Source of the DNA: Okapia johnstoni
Taxonomy: Eukaryota > Chordata > Mammalia > Artiodactyla > Giraffidae
Direction: 5' to 3'
Length of the DNA stretch: 64,000 nucleotides
Assembly: GCA_024291935.2 (NCBI GenBank)
Contig: CM044320.1
Coordinates: 56,920,001 to 56,984,000, forward strand
Under the pieces are notes generated by a model. The model had not been told where the DNA came from and did not search any database. It was given only the letters and a program-made list of their open reading frames with translations. Positions 42,462 to 53,480 of this stretch are shown here, piece after piece (position 1 is the first letter of the stretch; each line of letters opens with the position of its first letter). The position numbers were made by a program, and so were the translations under genes.

Positions 42462-42711
42462 CTGTTTGTGCTTAGTTGCTCAGTTGTGTCCAACTGTTTG
42501 CAACCCCATGGACTGTAGCCCACCAGGCTCCTCTGTCCATGGGGATTCTCCAAGCAAAATTACTGGAGTTGGTTGCCATGCCCTCCTCCAGGGATCTTCC
42601 CAACCCAGACATCAAACCCAGGACTCCTGCATTGCAGGCAGATTCTTTACCATCTGAGCCACCAGAGAAGCCCGTGAATACTGGAGTGGGTAGCCTATCC
42701 CTTCTTCAGGA
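42462..42711 (-). mobile_element. composite Bov-tA SINE with partial second unit, antisense
   Basis: A full antisense Bov-tA ends at about 42674 ('taccatctgagccaccagagaagccc'). It is followed by 'gtgaatactggagtgggtagcctatcccttcttcagg' (42675-42711), the beginning of another body unit. This is the same junction type as the composite at 6.6 kb, but the second tRNA half is replaced by CACACA. Confidence 0.88.
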
Positions 42712-42714
42712 GAA

Positions 42715-42715
<1 letters not shown>

Positions 42716-42753
<38 letters not shown>

Positions 42754-42773
42754 GGAGAGAGAGAGAGAGAAAG
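42716..42773. repeat. compound (CA)n(TA)n(GA)n microsatellite
   Basis: CA run 42716-42743, short TA run, then GA run 42755-42772. Confidence 0.95.
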
Positions 42774-42986
42774 AGCTTCCCTGGTGGCTCAGATGGTAAC
42801 AAATTTGCCTGCAATCTAGGAGAGCTGTGTTCAATCCCTGGGTCAAGAAGATCTCCTGGTGAAGGAAATGGCAACCCACTCTAATATTCTTGCCTGGAGA
42901 ATCCCTGTGGACAGAGGAACCTGGTGGGCTACAGTTCGTGGGATTGCAAACAGTTGGACACAGCTGAGTGACAGCACTATATGACT

Positions 42987-42988
<2 letters not shown>
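42774..42988 (+). mobile_element. Bov-tA SINE, sense
   Basis: 'gcttccctggtggctcagatggtaacaaatttgcc...gggattgcaaacagttggacacagctgagtgacagcac'. It stands head-to-head with the previous antisense SINE and its tail passes into (TA)n. Confidence 0.94.

Positions 42989-43046
<58 letters not shown>
42989..43046. repeat. (TA)28 microsatellite at a SINE tail
   Basis: Uninterrupted TA dinucleotides directly after the SINE tail; likely unstable and polymorphic. Confidence 0.95.
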
Positions 43047-43053
<7 letters not shown>

Positions 43054-43411
43054 TATCATCCATACATCTTTAAGATGATCCACAAGAGTGGAAACTAAAT
43101 CCAAGAGATCAGCATTGTATTTGGGAGGCACAGGCCAAAATGTAAGGGCTAGATATTGAAATGCTTTGATTTCTGCTCCTAGTGGCTAATTCAGTATTTC
43201 TAACTGATCACTTTTGGTGGTTACACAAAACTGTGTAAGACTGACTCAATTGAAGAGGATTTCATAAATACTGAGATGAGACCTAGGCCAAGGAACTATT
43301 TTTGCTATTTTCACAGCACGCTAATTAACCATTTTGCCTGGCAAAACTTCCTTATTCTAAGACATAATCATAAAGTAGCTTTTAACAAAAATTCAATGAA
43401 AATTTTTGTCG
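43047..43411. other. single-copy sequence, nothing recognised
   Basis: No family or gene seen. Confidence 0.4.
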
Positions 43412-43423
43412 AGAGGTTTTGGT

Positions 43424-43882
43424 CCGAATAGTCAAAGCTATGGTTTTTCCAGTAGTCATGTATGCATGTGAGAGCTGTACCATAATGAAGGCTGAGCACT
43501 GAAGAATTGATGCTTTGAACTGTGGTATTGGAGAAGACTCCTGAGAGTCCCTTGGACTGCAAGGAGATCCAACCAGTCAATCTTAAAGGAAATCAATCCT
43601 GAATATTCATCCAAAGGACTGATGTTAAAGCTGAAGCTCTAATACTTTGGCCACCTGATATGAATAGCTGACTCATTAGAAAAGACCTTGATTCTGGGAA
43701 AGACTGAAGGCAGGAAGAGAAGGGGATGACACGGGATGAGATGATTGGATGGCATCACTGACTCAATGGACATATGTTTGGACAAGCTCCAGGAGATGGG
43801 GATGGACAGGGAAACCTGGTATGCTGCAGTCCATGGGGCCGCAAAGAGTCAGACACGACTGATTGACTGAATAACAACAGCA
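43424..43882 (+). mobile_element. BovB 3' fragment, sense, with TSD (copy G)
   Basis: BovB from the 'gtcaaagctatggtttttcc' block to a tail reading ACTGAATAACAACAGCA instead of (CTGAA)n, which marks it as an older type like the 5.7-kb copy. TSD AGAGGTTTTGGT (43412-43423) and AGAGGCTTTGGT (43883-43894). Coding frame broken by stops and indels. Confidence 0.95.
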
Positions 43883-44055
43883 AGAGGCTTTGGTACACAT
43901 GGATACCCATATCTATTAAGGATCAGTTTATTCCTTAATATAATAAGGAATGAATATGAAATTAATTTCTCCCTAATGTGACATATTTTGTATCTTTAGA
44001 TTATTATAAAGCAAATTTTGTATGGTCCCAATCATTTCCCTATTTATTAAACAGT

Positions 44056-45290
44056 CAAAGGTCAGTTTTCATTCCAATTCCAAAGAAAAGGAATGCCAAA
44101 GAATGTTCAAACTACTGCACAATTACACTCATCTCACATGCTAGCAAAGCAATGCTCAAAATTCTCCAAGCTGGGCTTCAACAGTACACGAATCAAGAAC
44201 TTCCAGATGTCAAACTGGATTTAGAAAAGGCAAAGGAACCAGAGATCAAATTACCAACATCCACTGGATCATAGAAAAAGCAAGAGAATACCAGAAAAAC
44301 ATCTACTTCTGCTGCATTTACTACACTAAAGCCTTTGACTGTGTGGATCACAACAAACGTGGAAAACTCTTAAAGAGGTGGGAATAACAGACCACCTGAC
44401 CTGTCTCCTGCAAAATCTGTATGCAGGTCAGGAAGCAACAGTTAGAACTGGACATGGAACAACAGACTGGTTCCAAATCAATAAAGGAGTATGTCAAGGC
44501 TATATATTGTCATCCTGCTTATTTAACTTACATGCAGAGTACATCATGAGAAATGCTGGGCTGCAAGAAGCACAAGCTGGAATCAAGATTGTCAGGAGAA
44601 ATATCAATAACCTCAGATAGGTAGATGACACCACCCTTATGGCAGAAAGCAAAGAGAAACTAAAGAGCCTCTTGATTAAAGTGAAAGAGGAGAGTGAAAA
44701 AGCTGGTTTAAGGCTCAGCATTCAGAAAACTAAGATCATGGCTTCTGGTCCCATCACTTCATGACAAATAGATGGGGAAACAATGGAAACAGTGACAGAC
44801 TTTATTTTCTTGGGCTCCAAAATCACTGCATATGGTGACTGCAGCCATGAAATTAAAAGATTTTTGCTCCTTGGAAGAAAAGCTATGACCAAGCTAGATA
44901 TATTAAAAAGCTGTTTTTAAAATAAGTAATATCTCTGATACAGAAAAGTAATCAAATATACTTTGTTGACAAAGTCCCATACAGTCAGAGCTATGAATTT
45001 TCCAGTGGTCATGTATGGATGTGAGAGATGAACCATAAAGAAAGCTGAGCACCAAAGGATTGATGCTTTTGAACTGTGGTGTTGGAGAAGACTCTTGAGA
45101 GTCCCTTGGACTGCAAGGAGATCCAACCAGTCCATCCTAAAGGAAATCAGTCCTGAATATTCATTGGAAGGACTGATGTTGAAGCTGAAGCTCCAATACT
45201 TTGGCCACCTGATGCGAAGAACTGACTCACTGGAAAAGACCCTGATGCTGGGAAAGATTGAAGACAGGAGGAGAAGGGGCGACAGAGGAT
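44056..45290 (+). pseudogene. BovB reverse transcriptase remnant (copy E), heavily broken
   Basis: RT motifs are recognisable but disrupted. A frameshift lies in the FRKGRG-equivalent region near 44215 and a stop at about 44277. The catalytic box is destroyed: Tyr is replaced by TAG at about 44618-44620, followed by Val-Asp-Asp. A TGA replaces Trp at about 44762 and another TGA replaces Trp near 45029. The final block (45095-45292) stays open and keeps the CGA codon. Non-functional. Confidence 0.92.
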
Positions 45291-45432
45291 GAGATGGTTG
45301 GATGACATCACTGATTCAATGGACATGAGTTTGAGTAAACTCCGGGAGTTGGTGATGGACAGGGAAGCCTGGTATGATGCATTCCATGGGGTTGCAAAGT
45401 GTCCGACACGACTGAGTGACTGAACTGAACTG
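44056..45432 (+). mobile_element. BovB, 1.4 kb, sense (copy E)
   Basis: Starts at the 'ggtcagttttcattccaattcc' block in the RT fingers and ends in the CTGAACTGAA tail. Its last 380 bp closely match copy C. About 48 foreign bases at 44913-44960 replace roughly 11 expected bases. No clear TSD found. Confidence 0.95.
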
Positions 45433-45439
45433 TCCTGAT

Positions 45440-45570
45440 TATGCAGAATTCTGGGCTATGCCATGGAGACATGAAGACAAACCAGATTATCCCTTCTAGG
45501 AGTTTAGAGTCTAATTGGGAGGAGGAGGATTATTAGAGAATAAGCAAATAAATGCTTTCATTCACTGATA
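45440..45570 (+). mobile_element. possible L2 fragment
   Basis: 'ccatggagacatgaagacaaaccagattatcccttctaggagtttagagtctaattggg' resembles an L2 3' block. Confidence 0.5.
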
Positions 45571-45775
45571 TGTGGACTAGAGTCGACTTCATAATAACTT
45601 TCGTGTTGGGGGGCCATTCTCCATGGACCACTCTGCCTGTCTCATTAGCAGAGGCACTGGCAGTGTTTTTGTTCTGGATTATCTTTTCAGAGATGTTTGT
45701 ATAGAAAATGGCCTGGAAACATTAGAATTCTGTTTGTGCGGAACAGAGAGTATATTTGTTTACTTGTCTGTACAG

Positions 45776-46181
45776 TTCAGTCACTTAGTTGTGTCCGACA
45801 CTTTGCGACCCTATGGACTGCAGCACGCCAGGCTTCCCTGTCCATCACCAGCTTGCTAAAACTCATGTCCATTGAGTCGGTGATGCCATCCAACCATCTC
45901 ATCCTCTGTCATCCCCTTCTCCTCCTGTCTTCAATCTTTCCCATTATCAGGATCTTTCCAATGAGTCAGTTGTTTGCATCAAGTGGTCAAATCAACTTCA
46001 GCATCAGTCCTTCTAATGAATATTCAGGACTGATTTCCTTTAGGATGGACTGGTTTGATCTCCTTACAGTCCAAGGAACTCTCAAGAGTCTTGTCCAACA
46101 CCACAACTCAAAAGCATCAATTCTTCACCTCTCAGCTTTCTTTATATTCCAACTCTCACATCCATACATGACTGTTGTATA
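45776..46181 (-). mobile_element. BovB 3' fragment, antisense, with imperfect TSD (copy I)
   Basis: Antisense BovB from 'ttcagtcacttagttgtgtccgacac' to 'ccaactctcacatccatacatgact' at about 46173. Nine extra bases follow before the right TSD. TSD TACTTGTCTGTACAG (45761-45775) and TACTTTTCTGTATAG (46182-46196), 13 of 15 matching. The 177-codon plus-strand frame is a shadow. Confidence 0.94.
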
Positions 46182-46347
46182 TACTTTTCTGTATAGTAAA
46201 GATAATTTGCTCTTCTGGGGCAAAGGGTGAGGTAGGTTTGCTCGTAGCACATTATAGAAGACTTGAGATCCCTAAGTCTGGTAGTCTTCAGCTCTGATGT
46301 AAACCCACTGCATGCTCAGCATCCACCAAGGCTGTTTCACATTGTTT

Positions 46348-46557
46348 CAATATTTATTTATTTACTTGGTTGCACCAGGAATTCGTTGCAGCACACAGGA
46401 TCTTTGCTCTTCATGGCAGCATGTGAGATTTTTAAGTAGCAGCATGCAAACTCTTAGTTGCAGCATGTGAAATCTAGTTCCCTGACCAGAGACGGACCAT
46501 GGGTCATCTGCATTGGGAGCTCAGAGTCTTAACCACTGGACCACCAGGGAAGTCACC
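46348..46557 (-). mobile_element. CHR-type tRNA SINE, antisense, with TSD
   Basis: 'tatttatttatttacttggttgcaccagg', 'gttgcagcacacagg', ending 'cttaaccactggaccaccagggaagtcac'. TSD CACATTGTTT (46338-46347) and CACATTGTCT (46558-46567). Confidence 0.88.
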
Positions 46558-46567
46558 CACATTGTCT

Positions 46568-48070
46568 TTACGTGATGTGGGCTTGGGAAGGAGAGGACAC
46601 TGTGTGAACACAAAGCTCACTCTGCTTGTCATGATATGAGTTCTTTGTCTCTGACCCAGGAGTCTGATGTCTTCTGCCGGCACGTACCAAAATGTGATTG
46701 GGTAACTTGTTACGTTGCAAACAGGGAGAAGAAATCTCAGACTTTTCACAGTTCTGGACACTTCAACCCCTGACTTTGTAATACATTTGAATACTGTAAT
46801 TTTTGAAAAAAAGAACCTATTAGGGGGACCATATCTTCCAATCTTCCATTTATATTTCATTTTTGGTCTTGAGTGACTGTATTTTCATCTTTGTTGATAT
46901 AAAATGAAAGTCTGAGCTGCTGAACTTATCCAGATGGCCTCTGTGCCCTTTTCCTAAAGAGTTGGGCTGTAAAACAAACGTTTGGAGGGGAAAATTGAAT
47001 CTCATTATAATGAAATAACTGCAGTGTTCTCATTTGCTGATGCTCCCATTCACTTGTAATTCAGCCCACAGTACCATGAGAGATATTCTACTCAGAGGTG
47101 TATGATGACAAATTAAATAAATAAAATATGTGTTTGTCGAAATAAACAAGCAAACAAAACAACGAAATGTTACTTTCATACTTTACTATCAATGCATAAT
47201 TCAGGAAAGTAAAATTGACTTCTTTAAAGCAAAGATTATAGTCTAGTGCCAGATTCTAGAAATCAGGGGTCAATGACCTCTAAGCTTTAATTCCTAACTA
47301 AAGAATTAAAAAGTGTGTGCTTTCCTGTTTTCTGTTTGTTTTCTTTTAATCATTACTAAATGATGTGTGCCATTTCAGATACCTTGGTGCAGAACAGGGA
47401 AAGATATAGAGAATATTTCATTTTAATGAAAATTGCAGAGTTTCTAGGTATTTAGGTAAAAATTGGGGCTCAAACTATTGCTTAGAAAAGGTAGTCTGAC
47501 CAGGACAGGCAGATAAGGGCAGTCATAACATTTATTTGATGGAACAATCAAAGCAAAATGATGCATGAGGCTTAGTAAACCACGTGACTCCATATGAGAA
47601 AGGAGAGGAGATAAGGAAGTAAGGGTGAGAGCAGAGGGTACCAGCATTAATTGTTAATTGTTGTATATTCCATAGCAAGAAATAGAGATGGCCAGGAGTC
47701 AAATCTCTGTATCTTCAGCACTGCTGGTATTGCAGTTTTTCAGAAGATCTATCATCAGTTGAGCTGGGGATTTCCCCTCGTTTCTTCTGCGGTTCCCATC
47801 ATGGAGCTCTTGTTTCTAAACACAGTGGACTGGAACAGAGCAAACGAGAGCCTCCATGGTCCCATTTGTGCATCTGTTCCAAGACCCTTTGGCAAGAGCA
47901 GGCCAATGGGCATTCTTGGCTCCTTTCCTCACGGCCACACCTTTTCCTGACTGGAGTTTTCTCATCTTTTGGGTGGCCAAAAGATGGATCCGAGAGAAAG
48001 AAGGTTCTCATTTCAGCAGAGTAGACTTAAGTCACCCATTCTGTTTCCTTTACTCCATTCCCTTTTATTA
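46568..48070. other. single-copy sequence, nothing recognised
   Basis: Frames at 46504-46860 (minus, 118 codons), 47651-47950 and 47856-48071 (plus) have no signature. The DNA around 47750-48000 is a little richer in GC and CpG. No exon structure could be argued. Confidence 0.4.
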
Positions 48071-48071
48071 A

Positions 48072-48276
48072 GGGCTTCCTAGGTAGCTCAGATGGTAAAA
48101 AAATCTGCCTGCAGTGTGGTGTCTTGATCCCAGAGTTGGAAAGATCTCTTAGAGTAGGAAATGGCAAACTGCTCCATTATTCTTGCCTGGAAAATTCCAC
48201 GGACAGAAGAGCCTGGCAGACTATATAGTCCACAGGGTTGCAAAGAGTCAGATACAACTGAGCACACAAACACACA
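48072..48276 (+). mobile_element. Bov-tA SINE, sense
   Basis: 'gggcttcctaggtagctcagatggtaaaaaaatctgcctgc...cagggttgcaaagagtcagatacaactgagcaca'. Diverged full-length copy. Confidence 0.92.
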
Positions 48277-48984
48277 TCTTTGAGAAACTATTGCTCCAAT
48301 CAGTCATCACTTTTACGTATCCATTTAGGCCAAGGAAGCGTGCAGTTTCTATTCCCCAAAACTTCAAAAATATATTTTGCTTCTTTTCTCCAGAAACCTT
48401 CCCAAAGCATCAAGATATCATTTAATTAAATTTACACTGGGACAAGATGTCACATTTCTTATATAACCTCTCAAAGTCCCCAGCTCCCCATGTTCCACTC
48501 TTCGGTTCATCTTTTATTCTCAGGGAGAAATCAAAGTCTTTCCTCCCCTCAAATGAGTCTCTTCTTCCTGTTACCCTAAATAAATTAGTCACTCAAGGTA
48601 TATAAGAAACAGTTTCCTCTTTCATTTTTCTTTTTTCTTCTTAATGTCAGCCAAAAGGACTTCTTCCTGCAGCCTGTTAGAATCTAACTCACCTTTGGCA
48701 GCTTCTGCTCAGGGCCTCTGTGGGAGCTTTTGTAGTTCCTTCTAAAACTCCAAAACAGATTAATTTTCCTCTTTAATATGCTCCACTTCTCCACAGTTCC
48801 ACAGAGTTAACAGGATACATAGGAATGAATCAGTGCAAGGCTCATACCCACAACATATAAGAAACTTCAGTATATTTCTTTAAAACTTGTGACCAGGAAG
48901 CAGTTTATAACATAAACATTAATTCCCATAAACCATAGCATTTCCCAAACAAAGTTAGTTTTTCTAAGATCCATTACAAATTGC
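48277..48984. other. single-copy sequence, nothing recognised
   Basis: C/T-rich in part; no family or gene seen. Confidence 0.4.
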
Positions 48985-49128
48985 ATTCTAGACTCTGGCC
49001 ACATATTAAAATTACTCAAGGAGATTCCTAAACTCTCCTTATTTTCAAGATCCTACTCCAAGCCAACTAAATATCTAGGGGTGGGACCCAGGTATTGATC
49101 ATTTTTTGAAAAGGTTTAAGAAATCACT
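48985..49128 (+). mobile_element. MER5-type hAT fragment
   Basis: 'attctagactctggccacatattaaaattactcaaggagattcctaaa...aggggtgggacccaggtattgatcattttttgaaaaggtt' follows the MER5 order. Confidence 0.68.
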
Positions 49129-49268
49129 GATGGAAATCCAAACTAAATTTTTTTTTTCCAGCTGTAAATGATAACACAGATTAAATTGGCTAGAGGAAGA
49201 GGATAGAATGACAAAGGAAAGAGAGAAGCAGATAGAGGACTCATGGTTTCTACACTTCTAGGGTCTCA

Positions 49269-49511
49269 TAAGGGCTTCTCTGGTGGCTCAGATGGTAAAG
49301 AATTCTGCAATGTAAAACCTTCAGGTAAAGATACACTCCAATGAAGGAGACCTTGGTTTGATCCCTGGGTTGGGAAGATCCCCTGGAGGAAGTCATGGCA
49401 ACCCACTCCAGTGTTCTTGCCTGGAGAATCTCCATGGACAGAGGAGCCTGGTGGGCTGTAGTCCATGGGGTAGCAAAGAGTCAGACACTGCTGGGCTACT
49501 AAGCACAGCAC
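49269..49511 (+). mobile_element. Bov-tA SINE, sense, with an internal insertion in the head, with TSD
   Basis: After 'gggcttctctggtggctcagatggtaaagaattctgcaatg' an extra stretch of about 36 bases ('taaaaccttcaggtaaagatacactcc', about 49310-49340) precedes a second AATGAAGGAGACC. The remainder is normal. TSD AGGGTCTCA (49260-49268 and 49512-49520). Confidence 0.93.
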
Positions 49512-49520
49512 AGGGTCTCA

Positions 49521-50650
49521 AAAACACCTTGCATTACCCAGAATCTACCACCTGATACCTTAGAAATGAAAACTCACTTGGGATAACTTTCCTAAGAAGA
49601 AGTTCATTGTGCATTAAGCTTTTCATATTCCAGAAAGGAAAACAAACTTTTAAGAGCCCCCTGTACCTAATTAAGTATAGGGAAGCAAGTCTGCTTAAGC
49701 ATTCAGATCTCTCCCTTTCTCTCCTCACTCGATTCTCTTTCAGAGAAGGGGAAAATCACAGAAAAAGTAAACCCAAATGAGGTAGGATTCAATAGTAAAT
49801 GAAATGTGTTAATCAGGGGTATTTTTTTAGAGGAACAAAATTATTACAATTCTTCCTAATTTAAAAGCTTGCATTTAAGTTAAAATAGTGTCCATGTTTA
49901 ATGAAAACTGTCTTAGTGTCCTGCATGTCACAGTGAATATACACAAACATACAAAGATATTCACCTTGGAACGTTATGTCTTTTCTAAGAGTGGTGACAT
50001 TATTATCAATTCCTTTATGTAGGTTCAGAAACAGGCCTTGTGCTCTTTCTTACCCACAAAGGAATATGCTGGTGGGGTTCATTTTCCTGATGTGCTAGGA
50101 GAAAAAACAGATGAGGCCTCTCTTAGACTGTCTCAGATCCTCTGTTCCAGGGCCACGTCCTTCACAAAGTTTACACACGGATTCCAAGTATCTTATTGTG
50201 AATTGTCAACATAACCTTTCCATCAGTTGGAAACTCCTTATGCTTGCAGAAAAGGTGAGGTATGACAATCATTTCTCACCCTTTCCTTTCAAAAGAAATA
50301 GCTCCACAGCTGCAAAATTCATTCCTGCACAACTATAAGCCCATAATATTCTTGATTGGCTTGGTAGATTGATCTGCTGACAGACCATAATAGAGGGAAA
50401 CATTGATTAATTGATCAGTTACTGGCTTGTAAGGGTCTATATGGCAATAAGAATATGTGGTATGCAGATTAGCTTTTAATTATTTTTATTTAGGGGCCCA
50501 TCAGATGAAATAAGTGACAAGGCAATATCATCATTGATTTGTGGCACAGAAAGAAACAGTTGACATTACATGCTGCAGACTTAGAAATAGTTTACAATGT
50601 TTATTTGAGAAGTCTAGAATGGCTCGTTGGCCTGGAAGGCTGTGACCTGT
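49521..50650. other. single-copy sequence, nothing recognised
   Basis: Scattered 61-75 codon frames without signatures. Confidence 0.4.
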
Positions 50651-50654
50651 GTAC

Positions 50655-50790
50655 AGTGCAAATTATGATAACTTGCATTTGTGCAAAGCATTGCAGTTTA
50701 CAAATAATTTTTTCATGCATTATCCCATTTGACCCTCACAACAAATCTGACTGATATGCTGGACAGATGTTATAATTCCTCCATTAGAAG
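50655..50790 (-). mobile_element. MIR, antisense
   Basis: 'cttgcatttgtgcaaagcattgcagtttac', 'atgcattatcccatttgaccctcacaacaaatctg' and 'acagatgttataattcctcc' follow an antisense MIR. Confidence 0.72.
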
Positions 50791-51277
50791 CAAAGCAGTT
50801 AGGGCCAAGATATTTTTTTCCCCCAAGTAATTTGCCCTATTTTAGTCTCTAGAGTACAGAGAGCAAAGGAGAGTTGGAAATTATTTAGTGGATTCTGGTT
50901 GGTCAAGCATATTTAAGGCATTATTCACCACACCAAGCAATATCATACTATCAACAGTATTTGAATGTATGAAATGTGTGAAAATAGAACCTGCCATTAT
51001 AATGTGAAGTATATTACATGGATTTGAGTGTGCTAAAAGGAGAGTAATCCTTCAATTTGATTACTAAGTACAGAAAAAATTCAAGATAAAATCCATTAAC
51101 CAGTATTAAAGATTTTGACACTCTATTTACAAAACCCATGAAAAAAAGACATAGCTGTAACATAGCACCAGGACAAAATTAGTGTGAATTTTTGACACTC
51201 AGGGAAACAGACACTGAGTATGTAATATTAACATTGGACAACAACTTGTGAGCTTTATGATTAAATGAGATTTACTG
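50791..51277. other. AT-rich sequence, nothing recognised
   Basis: No family or gene seen. Confidence 0.4.
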
Positions 51278-51497
51278 AGTCTTCCCAGGTGGCACTAGTG
51301 GTCAAGAATCTGCTTGCCAGTGCAGGAGACATAAGAGACACAGGTTCCATTGCTGGGTCAGGAAGATCCCCTGAAGGAGGGTGCAGCAATCCACTTCAGT
51401 ATTCTGGCCTGGAAAATCTCCATGGACACAGGAGCCTGGCAGGCTACAGGTCATAGGGTCACAAAGAGTGAGACACAACTGAAGAGACTTAGCAATA
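51278..51497 (+). mobile_element. Bov-tA1-type SINE, sense
   Basis: 'gtcttcccaggtggcactagtggtcaagaatctgc...ggagacataagagacacaggttcc...gggtcacaaagagtgagacacaactgaagagacttagc'. Confidence 0.93.
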
Positions 51498-51509
51498 TAA
51501 TACAGTCTC

Positions 51510-51600
51510 GTGTGTCCAGAAGTATGCCAAGTGCTGTGGGAGTTTGAAAAAAGCTCCCTGCCCACTGAGTTCACAATCTAGTTTGCTATCAGTTAATTTA
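51510..51600 (+). mobile_element. possible L2 fragment
   Basis: 'tatgccaagtgctgtgggagtttgaaaaaagctccctgcccactgagttcacaatctag' is L2-like. Confidence 0.5.
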
Positions 51601-52740
51601 TGCATATCCCATTCCTTGATAAGTAGTGACAAGTTGGGAGCATATGGAATGATAACTACTCTAATAATATTAAAGGTAGATAGCAAGCAGAAATAGAGAC
51701 AGTCTTTCCTGCTCCCACTTTTTTAGGCTAATTTGTCAGAGCATCATAGCTTGAACAAAAGATATGTCATTAGGAAGCTGTACTAAGAAAGCAATATTTT
51801 CATCCTTCTTAATGTCAGTCTGCAAGCCAAAGTGACAACTGATAACTGTTTAATGAAAGGTCAGAAAACAAGCATACTACTGGATTTGTTTAGGGCTTAC
51901 CTTATCTTTCTCTGATAAACCTTAAGTCTCATAACCTGAGGCTCTTCACGTTTTACTCAACTGCAGTTGCAGATGATTATAATGATTTTTTTCCTTCATG
52001 CCCTTCCCACTGAAATGGCTACATGGTTTTCAAAGACAAGGACAATTTCCAAAGGTGGATGAATTTCCTTTTCACTAGAAAATATGTAGTTTTTCTTTTT
52101 ATATGAACTGAAAAAGATTAATAATAGGGATGGTTCAGAAATAAGAATGCCTTTGAAAGGGAAAGAGACAAAAGAAGCCATAGCAGGGAACGGAGATTTG
52201 ACAGGACTGTGATATCCAGGCTGTTCAGGAAATCAAGTGTAGCTGGAAGTGTAATTATAGTTTTGCTTCCCCAGGGAATAATTAAGGGATTAGTGGTCCC
52301 AGGGAGGACAAAGACAGTCTCAATAGAGTAATAAAACTCTTTCTTCAATACCAACAGACATTGATAAATAGCTCCCACAAAAGATAAGACTTTGTTCTAA
52401 ATCCTAGTATCCCTGGCCCCAGTACCTCCTCTCTATACCCCCGCTCACCTTTAGATGTGGCTGAGGTTCCTGTTCTTTTCCTCCACCCCAGGGCTCTTCC
52501 ATCTTTCCTCTGGTTGTGTACAGGTGACTCTTCCTGGGTTTGTTTCTGTCCCTATTTGCCCTGAAGGAAGCTTGGAACTCTGCACTCACAGAGGGACTAG
52601 ATGGCCAGCTGGGAGCATGGCAATGCCGTGATGAGATTGTTTGAGAGCGGGAAGACCTGGTCAGAGCCATTGAGGAAACGAAAAGCTGCAGGGACAACAG
52701 AGTATGGTTTCTAGCTCACCTATTTGGTAGGAATCTTCAG
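51601..52740. other. single-copy sequence, nothing recognised
   Basis: The 97-codon minus-strand frame 52404-52697 lies in a slightly GC-rich segment but has no recognisable features. Confidence 0.4.
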
Positions 52741-52754
52741 GTAGGGCTGATGGG

Positions 52755-52964
52755 TTAGGTTAGTCACTCAGTCTTGTCCAACTCTTTGCGATCCCATGGA
52801 CTGTAGCTCACCAGGCTCCTCTGTCCGTGGAATTCTCCAGGCAAGAATACTGGAGTGGGTTGCCATTTCCTTCTCCAGGGGACATTTCTGACCCAGGGAT
52901 CAAACCCAGGTCTCCTGCATTGCAGGTAGATTCTTTACCATCTGAGCTACCAAGGATCCTTACC
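52755..52964 (-). mobile_element. Bov-tA SINE, antisense, with perfect TSD
   Basis: 'gttagtcactcagtcttgtccaactc' at left, 'ctttaccatctgagctaccaaggatcc' at right. TSD AGGGCTGATGGG (52743-52754 and 52965-52976). Confidence 0.95.
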
Positions 52965-52976
52965 AGGGCTGATGGG

Positions 52977-53480
52977 AGCTATCAGCAAAGACCTGAAATT
53001 CAGTATAGAAAACCAGTGGAAAGGTTATGTCTCCCAGTAATGGCCAAATAGCATGTATTAATCTAATTCTTCTTTTGACCACTGTAATAGACTCTCTCTA
53101 TATATTTATATATATCTCCAAAAGCTAGCAAGAACTGCAAGAGAGTTAACCCTTGAAAGAAGGAAACTGCTATATTGGGTGAAATCTACATACGTAAGGC
53201 TCTTCTCCAGAAGTCACTTCTTCTGGTCCTCATGAGGCCTATGGTAGAGGCACAGAGGTATTGACCTGAAAAATTAGGAGGCAAAGTTTGGGATGCTGAG
53301 GTGGATGGATATTGAGACAAAATATCTCTGAAAGGAAGGAAACTAACAGTCTTGAAAATTTACCTAATTAGATCTCAGAAATTTCTATAAAGCTCACAAC
53401 TTTCAAAACATGGCAGAATTACCAAGAGAAAACAAGAGGAAAAGAATGGAACAGAATAGAATCTAGAAATAGAACCAGCG
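52977..53480. other. single-copy sequence, nothing recognised
   Basis: Contains a short TATATATTTATATATAT stretch near 53097-53115. No gene seen. Confidence 0.4.

Noticed and set aside
45697..46230. 177-codon plus-strand frame
   Set aside because: Antisense shadow of BovB copy I.
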